A stretch of 64,000 bases of DNA from DATARH01 sp035550515 (GCA_035550515.1 DASZOZ010000103.1:1-64000); one strand, 5' to 3'. Numbered from the stretch's first letter, positions 25,429 to 35,237 are shown. Program-made: numbers and translations. The notes: generated from the letters alone by a model not told the origin.

Positions 25429-28400
25429 CTCGCCGTGCCTCCTTCTTGCTGCGGTCGCGCCGTCCCGGCTTGCCCGGACCGTGCCGCCCTTTGCGCCGGT
25501 GCGGCGACGAGCCGATCATACCAGGCGGCGACGCCGGCGCAGGCCGCCGAGATATCCGCATCGAGCCGCGGGAAGTCAACCGCGCCGGCGCACCGCGCCA
25601 GGGTCGCGCCGAGCGGGCCGGAGAGCGTTTCCTCATCCGGTATGCCGTCGAACAGCACCGTCAGGTAGACGCGCACGACGCCCAGCAGGTGATGGGCTTG
25701 GGTCAGCGCCTGCGCGGCCTGCGGCTCCAGCACCCGCGCGGCGTCGAGCGACTCCAACGCCGCGGCGATGTCGCGGCGGAGCACGGCGGGGTGCCGCGCC
25801 GCCTCGCGCAGCATCAGGTATTGCGCGATGAATTCGAGATCGACGAGGCCGCCGCGCCGGTTGCGCAGGTCGAGCGGCGCCGGCCGCGGGTGCTCGTCGG
25901 CGATCCGCCGCCGCATATCTGCCACGTCGGCGACAAGCCGGCCGGCGTCGCGCGGCATGGTCAGCACCGCCGTCACCGCCGCCTCGATCCGCCGGCACAG
26001 CGGCGCGTCGCCGGCCACCGGGCGGGCGCGGGTCAGCGCCATATGCTCCCAGGCCCAGGCCGAATCGCGCTGGTACTGGGCGAAATGGACAAGGCTCGTC
26101 GCGATCGGTCCCGAGGCGCCGGACGGCCGCAACCGCATGTCGACCTCGTAAAGCCGGCCCTCCGCGGTCGGCGCGGTGATCGCACCGATGACCCGCTGGC
26201 AGAGCCGCGCATAATAGGTGGTGACGGCCAGCGGCCGCCCGCCGTCGGAGGCCTCGTTCTCGTCGGGGGCGTCGTAGATCAGGATCAGGTCGAGGTCGGA
26301 CGAGGCCGTCATCTCGCGGCTGCCGAGCCGTCCCATCGCCAGGATCGCGACTTCGCCGCCGGGGATCCGCCCATGCAAGCGGGCGAAATCGGCGGTGACC
26401 GCCGGCAGCAGCGCGACGAGCACGGTCTCGGCGATCGCGGCGTAAGCGCCGCCGGCCGCGGCGGGATCGAGCCGGCGGTGGAGCAGCTGTACCCCGACCT
26501 GAAAGCGCCGCTCATTGGCCCAGCGGCGCAGCAGGTTGAGGGTGTCCTCGAAATCGCGCGCTCCCGACAAGAGCTGGTCGAGATCGGCCGCCAGCGCCGC
26601 AAGCGGCGGCAGCGGCGCGAGAAAATCCTCGCTCAGCACCGCGTCGAGCAGTCCCGGCCGACGCGCCAGGCTTTCCGCCAGCACCGGCGCCTCGGCCATG
26701 ATGTCGGCAACGAGCCGCAGCAGCCCGGGATTGGCCTGAAACAGCGAGAACAGCTGCACCCCGGCCGGCAGCCGCGACAGGAATTCGTCGAACCGGCGCA
26801 GCGCGGCATCGGGCACGGCGGTGTCGCCAAAGACGCGCAGCAGTTCCGGCACCAGCTCGGTGAGGATTTCGCGCGCCCGCTGGCTGCGCGTCGCCCGCAT
26901 GCGGCCGTGATGCCAGTCGCGCACCATCGCGGCGACGGCGCCCGGCGCGGCAAACCCCATCGCCGCCAGCGTTTCGAGCGTGCCGGGGTCGTCATCGGCG
27001 CCGGTGAAAACCAGGTTGCCCGGCCCGGCGAGGCTCGGCGCTTCCTCGAACAGCTCGGCATAATGCCTTTCGACCGTTTCCAGCTGCGCGACCAGCGCGG
27101 TGGTGAAGGCGTCGGCGCTCGGGTAGCCGAGAAAGACCGCGAGCCTGGCGATGCCTTCGGCGTCACCGGGCAGGCGATGCGTCTGCTGGTCGTCGATCAT
27201 TTGCAGGAAGTGCTCGACGCGGCGCAGGAAGCGGTAGGCGGCGACCAGCTCGGCGCGGTCCGATTCGCCGATTCGGCCGGCGGCGGCAAGCCGGGCAAGC
27301 GCCTCGCATGTCGCGCCGACCCGCAGCTCGCGCCGCCGGCCGCCCCAGATCAGCTGCTGCGTCTGGGCGAAGAACTCGACCTCGCGGATGCCGCCGCGGC
27401 CGATCTTGACGTCGTGGCCGAGCACCGCGATCCGTCCGCCGCCGCGATGCGCCTGGATCTGCCGCTTGATCGAATGGATGTCGGCGATCGCCGCGAAATC
27501 GAGGTTTTTGCGCCAGATATAGGGTTGCAGCTCGGCGAGAAACTGCTCTCCGGCGATGCGGTCGCCGGCCACGGGGCGCGCCTTGATCAGCGCGGCGCGC
27601 TCCCAGTTCTGCCCGACGCTCTCGTAATAGCCGAGCGCCGCGGCCACCGACATGGCGAGCGGCGTCGAGCGCGGGTCCGGGCGCAGCCGCAAATCGGTGC
27701 GAAAAACATAGCCGTCGCTGGTCCGCTCGTCGAGAATGCGCACCAGTTCCCGCGCGAGTCGGTTGAAAAACGCATGCAGCACGTCCTGCGCCAGCGGCGC
27801 GGACCGCGCCGGGTCGTAAAGCAGGATGAGGTCGATATCGCTCGAGTAATTGAGCTCGCCGCCGCCGAGCTTGCCCATGCCGAGGACGATGAGCCCGCTG
27901 GTCGCGGGCTCAGCTGCCTCGGGCGGGAGGTTCCCGCCGGGGGTGGTGCGCAGCAGGTGACGCAGCGCGGCATCGATCGCGACCTCGGCAAAACCGGTCA
28001 GCGCCGCCATCTGCTGTTCGAGCGTCCAGGCGCCGGCCAGTTCGGCGAGCGCCGCGGTCAGCGCGACGCGGCGCCGCGCCACGCGCAGCTGGCGCATCAG
28101 CCCGGCCGCATCTTCGCCATCAATTGGCCGTTTTGCGGCGTCAATAACGGCGGCGAAAGCGGCGTCGGCGCCGCGCGCGACGAGTTCGGTCAGAAAGGCC
28201 CACTCGCGGACCGCGGCCCCGGTGAGAAACGGGCTGTTGCCGAAGATCGCCGCGAGCAGCGCCCGACCGGCGGGGGTCGCGCTCCAGGCACGGGCCGCGC
28301 TCGCGGCCTGGCCGGCCTCGGTCAACGCCGCTTGCCAGGCGTCCAGGCCGAGCGCCAGGAGGCGCGGATCGGCGGGCGCCGGAAGCGGTCCGTAATGCGC

Positions 28401-28436
28401 GGCGTCCTTGGGGGAGAGGTGCGATAGCAGCATCAT
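25425..28436 (-). CDS. glnE: Bifunctional glutamine synthetase adenylyltransferase/deadenylase
   Basis: Switches glutamine synthetase off and on by adding or removing AMP in response to PII. 1003 residues with two nucleotidyltransferase domains. The N-terminal deadenylase has GMGKLGGGELNYSSDIDLI (near residue 190-208) and the C-terminal adenylyltransferase has GRLGSREMTASSDLDLILI (near 700). Each domain is followed by a helical GlnD-PII-uridylyltransferase-type domain. It starts with two adjacent ATG codons at 28436 and 28433. Divergent from the AsmA-like gene. Confidence 0.97.
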   Translation of the reverse strand: MMLLSHLSPKDAAHYGPLPAPADPRLLALGLDAWQAALTEAGQAASAARAWSATPAGRALLAAIFGNSPFLTGAAVREWAFLTELVARGADAAFAAVIDAAKRPIDGEDAAGLMRQLRVARRRVALTAALAELAGAWTLEQQMAALTGFAEVAIDAALRHLLRTTPGGNLPPEAAEPATSGLIVLGMGKLGGGELNYSSDIDLILLYDPARSAPLAQDVLHAFFNRLARELVRILDERTSDGYVFRTDLRLRPDPRSTPLAMSVAAALGYYESVGQNWERAALIKARPVAGDRIAGEQFLAELQPYIWRKNLDFAAIADIHSIKRQIQAHRGGGRIAVLGHDVKIGRGGIREVEFFAQTQQLIWGGRRRELRVGATCEALARLAAAGRIGESDRAELVAAYRFLRRVEHFLQMIDDQQTHRLPGDAEGIARLAVFLGYPSADAFTTALVAQLETVERHYAELFEEAPSLAGPGNLVFTGADDDPGTLETLAAMGFAAPGAVAAMVRDWHHGRMRATRSQRAREILTELVPELLRVFGDTAVPDAALRRFDEFLSRLPAGVQLFSLFQANPGLLRLVADIMAEAPVLAESLARRPGLLDAVLSEDFLAPLPPLAALAADLDQLLSGARDFEDTLNLLRRWANERRFQVGVQLLHRRLDPAAAGGAYAAIAETVLVALLPAVTADFARLHGRIPGGEVAILAMGRLGSREMTASSDLDLILIYDAPDENEASDGGRPLAVTTYYARLCQRVIGAITAPTAEGRLYEVDMRLRPSGASGPIATSLVHFAQYQRDSAWAWEHMALTRARPVAGDAPLCRRIEAAVTAVLTMPRDAGRLVADVADMRRRIADEHPRPAPLDLRNRRGGLVDLEFIAQYLMLREAARHPAVLRRDIAAALESLDAARVLEPQAAQALTQAHHLLGVVRVYLTVLFDGIPDEETLSGPLGATLARCAGAVDFPRLDADISAACAGVAAWYDRLVAAPAQRAARSGQAGTARPQQEGGTAR

Positions 28437-28840
28437 CGCGCGGTTCCGGCGACCACGGCGACAGTCGCGCGCGCCCGCGCCGCGGTCAAGCCCGCGCCGA
28501 GGCGCTGCCGCTGGCGCCGCCGCAGCGCCGCCGTCGCCCGTCGCGAACGGCGGCGCAGCATGTCGCCCATCACGGCCATCGTCTGCTGGTAGGGCTCGGC
28601 GGGCTCGCCGCCATCCTCATCCTGGCGGTCGTCGTCGGGATCTGGCGCCTGCTGCAAGGTCCGATCGAGCTCGACCGGCTCGTCCCCTATGTCGAAGAAG
28701 CCCTGCGGCGTTCGGGCATCCACGTCGCCGTCGCCGGCATCAGCCTCGGCATCGATCGCGACACCCACCAACTCGACCTGCGGGCGCAGAATGTCCGCCT
28801 GTCGCTGCCGAGCGGCGAGAAACTGGCCAACGTTCCGGAG
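28424..28840 (+). other. Open N-terminal extension of the AsmA-like gene without a normal start
   Basis: The frame of the AsmA-like gene stays open here and reads like a real N-terminus. It is a basic stretch (QRRRRPSRTAAQHVAHHGHR), a membrane anchor (LLVGLGGLAAILILAVVVG, about 28583-28640) and then GPIELDRLVPYVEEAL, as in AsmA/YhdP proteins. Yet no ATG, GTG or TTG lies in this frame. An ATA at 28424, five bases after gagagg, is where a start would be expected. Either a rare or mutated start is used, or a frameshift separates this part from a start in another frame. Confidence 0.6.
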
Positions 28841-31684
28841 ATGGCGACCAGCCTCAGCCTTGGCGCGATCCTCGGCGGACGCATCGAGCCGACACGGATC
28901 GTCGTCAAGCGTCCCGCCCTGGCGCTCACCCGCGAGGCCGACGGGACGATCAGCTTCACCGTCGGCGCCGGCGATTCCGCCGCCGGCCAGCCGGACTTCG
29001 ACAACCTGCTCGGCATGTTCATCCCGCCGCAGCCGGATACGCCATGGGGCCGCCTGAGCCGCATCGAGGTGCGCGATGCGACGGTCGTCGTCAATGACCG
29101 GGAGACCGGGAAAGTCTGGCGCGCCAGCCACGCCGGGGCGACGCTCGAACGCAGCGGCGACGCGGTGACCGGCGACGTCTCGCTCGCCGTCGCGCTCGGC
29201 GACAACGTCCCCGAACTGCACGGCAGCTACCGCATCGGCCCGGCGCGAAAGCTCGACGTCTCGCTGGCGGTCGACGGTCTCGACCCCGCCGCGCTGGCCG
29301 CGATGTCGCCGGCTCTGGCGCCCTTGGCTGACGCGCAGTTCACCGTGTCCGGCACCGCCGGCCTGCGCTTCGACCTGGCGAGCGGCACCGCGCTTGGCGG
29401 CCGCGTCGATCTCGGCTTTGGCGCGGGACAGATCCGAACGGACTTGCTGGCGAGCGGACAATTGCCGGTGCGCCAAGGCGAGCTGCACGCCGATTACGAC
29501 CCGGACAACGGCGAGCTGCGGCTCGAACGGCTGGCGATCGACCTGCATGGCGGGACGACGATCGTGGTCGACGGCACGCTCGGCGGGCTGCAACCGCGGC
29601 TCGTCGGCAGCGGGGCTTGGCCGAAGGACCTTGCCGGCACGCTGGGGGTGACGCTGGCGCATGTTCCCGTCGCCCGGCTCGCCGGCCTGTGGCCGCGCAA
29701 TGTGAGCCCCGGGGGGCGAAAATGGGCGGCTGCGAACCTGTCCGACGGCATGCTCGACGAGATGGCCGTGCAGTTCGCCGTCGCACTCGATCCCGCCGCG
29801 ATGACCGCGGACTTCTCCGGCGCGCGCGGGACGATGCGGTACCACGACCTGACGGTCGATTACTTCGACGGCCTGCCGCCGGCGAAAAAAGTCAGCGGCA
29901 CTGCGGCGCTCAACGATCGCCGCCTCGATTTCGCCCTCACCGGGGGAACCGTCAAATCGCTAAAGGCGACCGGCGGGGCGCTGTCGGTCACCAATATCGG
30001 CGCGCCGGTCGAAACGCTTGCGGTCGATGTCGGCGTCGCCGGCCCGCTCCAGGACGCGCTCGACATCATCGATGCGAAGCCGCTGCGTTACGCGCACGAA
30101 GCGGGGATCGACCCGGCCCGCGCCGGCGGCAAGGTCGACGCGCAGCTGCATTTCTCGTTGCCGCTGCTCAACGAGCTCAAGCTCGCCGACATCGATTACG
30201 GGGCCAAGGCCGCGCTGAGCGGCGTTTCCTACGCCAAGGTCGCGTTCGATCGCCCGCTCACGGACGGCAATTTCGCGCTCGACCTCGGACATGACGGCGT
30301 CCACGCCAAGGGCAGCGGCAAGTTCGACGGCGCCGCCGCGACCTTTGACGGCAACCTGTATTTCCATCCGAAAACCGGACCGCGCAGTCTTTACCGCATC
30401 GCGCTCGCGCTCGATGACGCGGCGCGCCAGCGGCTCGGATGGGGCTCCCTCGGCGGCCGGCTGAACGGCCCAGTGGCGGTCGATCTGACCTACACCGTGC
30501 CAAACCACAGCGGCCCCGCCCAGGTCGTCGCCGCGCTCGACCTCACGGCGGCAACCCTGTCCTGTGACGAGGCCGGCTGGAAGAAGCCGCCGCATGCCCC
30601 CGGCAGCGCGAAGCTCGTCGCGACGCTGAACGACGACGTGGTCACGGCCATCCCCGACGTGGCGGTCAAAGCGGCGGGGCTCGATGTCAGGTTCGACGTC
30701 GCCCTCGACCCGGCCGGCCACAACGTCGATCGCGTGGATATCCGGCGGCTGGTGATCGCCGACGACGATATCGCCGGCACCGTCACCCGCCGGGCCGGCG
30801 GCGGCTGGCAGGCCGATATGCACGGCGCGCGGCTCAACCTGCACCGCGTGCTGAAACGCGCGCTGGAAAATGACGCGCCCGGCGACACGGTTCCCCTGGC
30901 GATCAACGCGCGCATCGCCCGGCTGATGCTCGGGCCGCATCGCGAGGCGCGCGAGGTCTCGGCGACCTTGTCGCGCGGCCATACCGGCTGGCAAGCGATG
31001 CGGATCGACGGCAGTTACAGCAACGGCCGCCGTTTTGCCTTCACCCTCGGCGGCAGCGACGCCGCCCGGAAACTGCATCTGCAGTCGGACGATCTCGGCG
31101 CGACCTTTGCGCTGTTCGGCATCGCCGACAATGTCGCCGGCGGCAGGCTTACGGTCGACGGCACAGTCGGCGAGGCGGCCGGCCACCACGTGATCCGCGC
31201 GCATATCGACGGCGCCGACTACGCGCTGCAACGGGCACCGGCCTTGGCCCGGCTGTTGTCGCTGGCGTCGTTGGACGGGATTGCCGGGGTGATGACCGGC
31301 GCGGGCATCCCGTTTACCACGCTGCGCGGCGATGTCTCGTTCTCGCGCGGGGTCATCTCGCTGCAACGGGTCGTCGCCTATGGCGGCGCGCTCGGGATCA
31401 GCGCCAAGGGCTGGCTCAACCCGGGCGAGGACCAGATCGATGTCGACGGCACGCTAGCCCCGGCCTACGCGCTGAATTCGGTGCTCGGCAATGTCCCGGT
31501 GATCGGCGCGCTGCTGACCGGCGGCGAGGGCCAGGGGCTTTTCGCCGCCAGCTTTCGGCTGACCGGCTCGAACGACGACCCGAGCGTGACGGTCAACCCG
31601 TTGAGCGCGCTGACCCCCGGCCTGTTGCGGCACCTGTTCGACCCGTTCACCGCCCCGGCCGGACCCGCACCGCCGCCGCAATAA
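28841..31684 (+). CDS. Large AsmA-like/YhdP-type (DUF3971) envelope protein
   Basis: 947 residues from the first in-frame ATG, but the true protein very likely begins upstream (see 28424-28840) and would be about 1080 residues with an N-terminal membrane anchor. The body is a long run of short beta-rich repeats with many Leu/Val/Asp alternations, as in AsmA and YhdP proteins. These form periplasmic bridges for lipid transport between the membranes. The C-terminal part shows the AsmA-like block GVISLQRVVAYGGALGISAKGWLN and the end VNPLSALTPGLLRHLF. Function inferred from the family. Confidence 0.82.
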   Translation: MATSLSLGAILGGRIEPTRIVVKRPALALTREADGTISFTVGAGDSAAGQPDFDNLLGMFIPPQPDTPWGRLSRIEVRDATVVVNDRETGKVWRASHAGATLERSGDAVTGDVSLAVALGDNVPELHGSYRIGPARKLDVSLAVDGLDPAALAAMSPALAPLADAQFTVSGTAGLRFDLASGTALGGRVDLGFGAGQIRTDLLASGQLPVRQGELHADYDPDNGELRLERLAIDLHGGTTIVVDGTLGGLQPRLVGSGAWPKDLAGTLGVTLAHVPVARLAGLWPRNVSPGGRKWAAANLSDGMLDEMAVQFAVALDPAAMTADFSGARGTMRYHDLTVDYFDGLPPAKKVSGTAALNDRRLDFALTGGTVKSLKATGGALSVTNIGAPVETLAVDVGVAGPLQDALDIIDAKPLRYAHEAGIDPARAGGKVDAQLHFSLPLLNELKLADIDYGAKAALSGVSYAKVAFDRPLTDGNFALDLGHDGVHAKGSGKFDGAAATFDGNLYFHPKTGPRSLYRIALALDDAARQRLGWGSLGGRLNGPVAVDLTYTVPNHSGPAQVVAALDLTAATLSCDEAGWKKPPHAPGSAKLVATLNDDVVTAIPDVAVKAAGLDVRFDVALDPAGHNVDRVDIRRLVIADDDIAGTVTRRAGGGWQADMHGARLNLHRVLKRALENDAPGDTVPLAINARIARLMLGPHREAREVSATLSRGHTGWQAMRIDGSYSNGRRFAFTLGGSDAARKLHLQSDDLGATFALFGIADNVAGGRLTVDGTVGEAAGHHVIRAHIDGADYALQRAPALARLLSLASLDGIAGVMTGAGIPFTTLRGDVSFSRGVISLQRVVAYGGALGISAKGWLNPGEDQIDVDGTLAPAYALNSVLGNVPVIGALLTGGEGQGLFAASFRLTGSNDDPSVTVNPLSALTPGLLRHLFDPFTAPAGPAPPPQ

Positions 31685-31722
31685 ACCGCCCTGTGCAGTG
31701 CGAAATGTCGCAGCGACGGGCC

Positions 31723-31764
31723 TTGCGGGAGACGTTCTCGATCTTATTTTAGAATGGTTCCAAT
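31723..31764 (+). promoter_or_regulatory. Promoter with overlapping Irr-box-like site before the peroxiredoxin
   Basis: TTGCGG at 31723-31728 and TATTTT at 31745-31750 are 16 bases apart and suit a sigma-70 promoter. Overlapping the -10 is TTTAGAA-TGG-TTCCAAT at 31748-31764. This resembles the alphaproteobacterial Irr box (TTTAGAA, 3-base spacer, TTCTAAA) with a perfect left half and two differences on the right. It ends 21 bases before the ATG. The spot would suit repression under iron limitation. By eye only. Confidence 0.35.
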
Positions 31765-31785
31765 TCGTATCTCGGAGAAAGCATC

Positions 31786-32334
31786 ATGCAAGGCCGTCCC
31801 GTTCCCGACCATGTGTTCAAGACCCGCATCCGCGACGACAGCGTCGGCGGACCCAACCCCTATCGCTGGCAGGATGTCCCCGCATCGGAGCTGTTTCGCG
31901 GCAAGCGGGTCGTGGTTTTTTCGCTGCCCGGCGCGTTCACCCCGACCTGCTCCAACCAGCAGTGTCCGGGCTTTGATCTCGCCTATGACGAGATGCGCGC
32001 ACTCGGCGTCGACGAGGTCTATTGCATCAGCGTCAACGACGCGTTCGTGATGCATAACTGGGCGAAGAGCCTGGGGCTCAAGAACGTCAAGCTGATCCCC
32101 GACGGCTCGGGCCATTTCACCCGCCGGATGGGCATGCTGATCAACAAGGACCATCTCGGCTTCGGCTATCGCAGCTGGCGCTATGCGATGGTGGTCGATG
32201 ACGGCGTCATCGAGCAATGGTTCGAGGAGCCCGGCATCAACGACGCCGGCGCCGACGAGGACCCGTATGGCGAGACCACCCCGCAGGCCGTGCTCGACTA
32301 TCTGGCGAGCGCCGAGACCCGGAAGGCGGCCTAG
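31786..32334 (+). CDS. Peroxiredoxin, Prx5 type
   Basis: 182-residue thiol peroxidase of the Prx5/redoxin family. The peroxidatic cysteine is C55 in LPGAFTPTCSNQQCPGF, with a nearby C60. The middle holds VYCISVNDAFVMHNWAKSL and LIPDGSGHFTRRMGML, both hallmarks of the family. It most likely uses glutathione/glutaredoxin; no glutaredoxin domain is fused. A clear ribosome site (ggag) precedes the ATG. The upstream site suggests iron- or peroxide-linked control. Confidence 0.94.
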   Translation: MQGRPVPDHVFKTRIRDDSVGGPNPYRWQDVPASELFRGKRVVVFSLPGAFTPTCSNQQCPGFDLAYDEMRALGVDEVYCISVNDAFVMHNWAKSLGLKNVKLIPDGSGHFTRRMGMLINKDHLGFGYRSWRYAMVVDDGVIEQWFEEPGINDAGADEDPYGETTPQAVLDYLASAETRKAA

Positions 32335-32353
32335 TCGCGGCAGAGCCCCCAGC

Positions 32354-33454
32354 TCACCGCCGCACCAGCGCCGCGCCCGGCCACAGTTTCGGCCGGGCGC
32401 GGTGGTATTGCGGCGGCTCGGCGAGTTCGGCGCCGAGCGCGTCGGCGGCATGCCAGCCCCAGCGCGGGTCGTCGAGAAAGCCGCGCCCCAGCGCGACGCA
32501 ATCGGCGCGCCCCTCGGCGACGATCGCCTCGGCCAGATGCGGGTCGACGATCATCCCGACCGCCTGGACGGCGATCCGGCTTTCCCGCTTCACCGTCGTG
32601 GCGAACGGCACCTGGTAGCCGGGGCCGACCGCGATCCGCGCCTGCGGGCTGACCCCGCCCGACGACACGCAGACGTAATCGAAACCGATCCCGTGCAGCT
32701 CGTTGGCCAGCACCGCGGCGTCCTGCGGGGTCAGGCCGCCGTCGATCCAGTCGGAGCCGGTGATCCGCATGCCGAGCGCCTTGCCGCGCGGCCAGACCGC
32801 GCGCACCGCCGCCGCGACCTCGAGCGGAAAGCGCATGCGGTTGTCGCGGTTGCCGCCATACCCGTCGCCGCGCCGGTTGGACACCGGCGAGACGAAATTA
32901 TGCAGCAGGTAGCCGTGCGCGCCGTGCAGCTCGACGAGGTCGAAGCCGAGCCGGTCGGCGCGCCTGGCGGCGGCGACAAAGCCGTCGCGGATGCGCGCGA
33001 GCCCGGCCGCGTCGAGCGGCTCGGGCACCGGCCAGCCTTCGTCGAATGGGATCGCGGACGACGCCACGGTCTGCCATCCGCCCGCGTCGCGGCCGAGCGG
33101 CATCCCGCCCTGCCACGGCACCTTGGCCGATCCCTTGCGTCCGGCATGGGCGAGCTGGATGCCGAGCTTGGCGCTGCCCCAGCGGCGGCAGCTCGCCAGG
33201 ATCGGCTCGAACGCCGCCTCATGCGCATCGGAATAGAGGCCGAGGCAATGCGGCGTGATGCGCCCTTCCGGCTCGACCGCGGTCATCTCGACGATCAGCA
33301 GGCCGGCGCCCGATACCGACAACGTGCCGAGATGCAGCGCGTGCCAGTCATTGGGCAGGCCGCCATCGGCGCTGTACTGGCACATCGGCGACACCGCGAT
33401 CCGGTTCGCCAGGGTGATACCGCCGAGGGTGATCGGCGTAAAAAGACGGCTCAT
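32354..33454 (-). CDS. NADH:flavin oxidoreductase, old yellow enzyme (YqjM type)
   Basis: FMN-dependent ene-reductase of 366 residues. Opening LFTPITLGGITLANRIAVSP with C25 in MCQY is the YqjM signature. The substrate-binding histidines are in ELHGAHGYLLHNF, and the sequence SPVSNRRGDGYGG is conserved. It reduces activated C=C bonds using NAD(P)H. The start is the ATG at 33454. It follows the CocE-type hydrolase gene by 13 bases in the same operon, so both may act on one substrate. Confidence 0.93.
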   Translation of the reverse strand: MSRLFTPITLGGITLANRIAVSPMCQYSADGGLPNDWHALHLGTLSVSGAGLLIVEMTAVEPEGRITPHCLGLYSDAHEAAFEPILASCRRWGSAKLGIQLAHAGRKGSAKVPWQGGMPLGRDAGGWQTVASSAIPFDEGWPVPEPLDAAGLARIRDGFVAAARRADRLGFDLVELHGAHGYLLHNFVSPVSNRRGDGYGGNRDNRMRFPLEVAAAVRAVWPRGKALGMRITGSDWIDGGLTPQDAAVLANELHGIGFDYVCVSSGGVSPQARIAVGPGYQVPFATTVKRESRIAVQAVGMIVDPHLAEAIVAEGRADCVALGRGFLDDPRWGWHAADALGAELAEPPQYHRARPKLWPGAALVRR

Positions 33455-33467
33455 CGCGGCTCCTTGA

Positions 33468-35237
33468 TTACGCCAGCACCGGCAAATCGACATAAGAGGG
33501 GGTTGCCGGTGCATGGTGCACGGTGTTGCGCGCGACGCGGATATCATCCTCGCCGTCATTGGCGAGGACCGGGTTGCCGCTGTTGGTGTTGCGCGCCCGG
33601 CGCGGGAAATTGCTGCTGGTGACGTCGACCTCGATCCGGCTGCCGGCGCGGAAGCTGTGACAGATGTCGCCGAGATCGACGACCAGCGCGTAGACCTTCC
33701 CCGGCTCCAGCGGCTGCGCGCCCGCGACGGGGTCGCGGTACAGCGCCCGGGTTACACCGTCCATCAGCAGCATCGCCCGTCCGTCCGGCCACAATTCGAT
33801 CAATTTGGCGACAAAATCGCTGTCGGGGCAATCCGAGCCGATATTGAGGGTGACGCGGACATTGCCGGCGATCGTCATGTCCCGCTCGAGCGGCGCACTG
33901 CGGTAGATCAGCCCGTAATCGGGCAGCTGCTGCGCCGGGCGCTGGTCGAGCGGACCCGGATCGATCAGCATGTTGCGGCCGCCGAAAGTCGGGATCGGCC
34001 GGCGCGGATCATAGCGGTAGTGCCGCGGGTCGCCCGCCGGGGCGGCGGCCAGACCGCCGTCGCCGCAGAGATACAGCCGCCGCGGCCGGACACCGGGCGG
34101 CGGCCAGCGCTCGGCGCCGACCCAGTCGGCCGGCCGATAGCCGGCCCGGTCATCGACCCAGGCGCGGGGCGAGTAGCGGACCGCCGGGGTGTGCACCAGA
34201 TCGGTCGGCTCGTCCTTCAGCCAATAGCCGAACCAGGCGAAATACGGGTCGCGCGGCCAGAAATTGGCGGCGTAGACAAAGTAATGCTCGTTCGGCCCGA
34301 TCCACAGCTTCTGGGTGCCGGTGCGCGCCTGGATCTCCTGGAACGCGGCGATGACGCTGGTCTGGAAAATGTCGAACCAACTGGTGACGTGAAAGCCCGG
34401 GATATCGATCGTGCGGCGGAAATTGTGCCGCGCGCGGAATGCGTCGGGCGCCGGATGGCTGATGATCTCGTCGAGAAACGGCTGCCAGGCGGCGAAATCG
34501 GGGTAAGCGGTCAGCGGCAGGCGCATCCAGTCGGGCGAATTGACGAACGGTGGGTCAGCGCGGCGGGCGGCGTCGAGCCGGTTCCAGCGCTCGCCGGCCG
34601 AAGCCGCGGCACGGTCGAGCGCGGCGGCATCGATCCCGCACCGCGCCATGACCGCCGCGCGATGCGACGCCGAGAGACCGGGAATGTTCTTCGACACCCA
34701 CAGCCACAGCCGCTCCATCTCGATGCCGCCGCCCTCGCAGACCACATCGTCGTAGATGCTGGAGCCGCCGGCCTGGGCGAAAAAAGCCCGCAGGTTGGGA
34801 TGCCGTGTCGAGGCGGCCGCGAAGGTCGTCGTCGCCCCGGCCGACGAGCCCGACATGCCGACCCGGCCGTTGCACCAGCCCTGCGCCGCGATCCAGTCGA
34901 GCGTGTCGTAGCCGTCCTCGGCGTCGTCGGCATAGACCCGGTCCTCGCCTTCGGAACCGTGCCGGCCGCGGCAGTCCTGGTAGACCGCAGCATAGCCGTG
35001 CGCGACGATCGCCCGCCAGCCGCGCAGGATCGAGCCGCGCATCGGCTCGGCCGGGTTGGGCAGCCAGGCGCGGGTATGGTCGAATTTATGCGGTGCATCG
35101 GCGGCGGCGATGCCATAGGGCGTGCGGTGCAGGATGACCGGCCAGCGCGGCCCGCCGGTCTCGGGCAGAAAAACAAAGGTGTTGAGGCGCACGCCGTCGC
35201 GCATCGGCACCATCATCTGAAACGAGCGACCCTGCAT
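33468..35237 (-). CDS. CocE/NonD-family hydrolase (X-Pro dipeptidyl-peptidase fold)
   Basis: 589 residues. The N-terminal alpha/beta-hydrolase domain has YQDCRGRHGSEG and the nucleophile S132 in SGSSAGATT. The C-terminal jelly-roll domain is typical of CocE acyl esterases and X-Pro peptidases (SDFVAKLIELWPDGRAML, FRAGSRIEVDVTSSNFPR). No signal peptide is seen at the chosen ATG (35237, MQGRSFQMMVPMRDGVRL), so it is cytoplasmic. It could hydrolyse esters or amides. The open frame upstream is antisense to the next gene. Confidence 0.92.
   Translation of the reverse strand: MQGRSFQMMVPMRDGVRLNTFVFLPETGGPRWPVILHRTPYGIAAADAPHKFDHTRAWLPNPAEPMRGSILRGWRAIVAHGYAAVYQDCRGRHGSEGEDRVYADDAEDGYDTLDWIAAQGWCNGRVGMSGSSAGATTTFAAASTRHPNLRAFFAQAGGSSIYDDVVCEGGGIEMERLWLWVSKNIPGLSASHRAAVMARCGIDAAALDRAAASAGERWNRLDAARRADPPFVNSPDWMRLPLTAYPDFAAWQPFLDEIISHPAPDAFRARHNFRRTIDIPGFHVTSWFDIFQTSVIAAFQEIQARTGTQKLWIGPNEHYFVYAANFWPRDPYFAWFGYWLKDEPTDLVHTPAVRYSPRAWVDDRAGYRPADWVGAERWPPPGVRPRRLYLCGDGGLAAAPAGDPRHYRYDPRRPIPTFGGRNMLIDPGPLDQRPAQQLPDYGLIYRSAPLERDMTIAGNVRVTLNIGSDCPDSDFVAKLIELWPDGRAMLLMDGVTRALYRDPVAGAQPLEPGKVYALVVDLGDICHSFRAGSRIEVDVTSSNFPRRARNTNSGNPVLANDGEDDIRVARNTVHHAPATPSYVDLPVLA

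Noticed and set aside
25446..28427. Plus-strand open frame of 993 codons opposite glnE
   Set aside because: glnE is unmistakable; the opposite frame is low-complexity and without domains.
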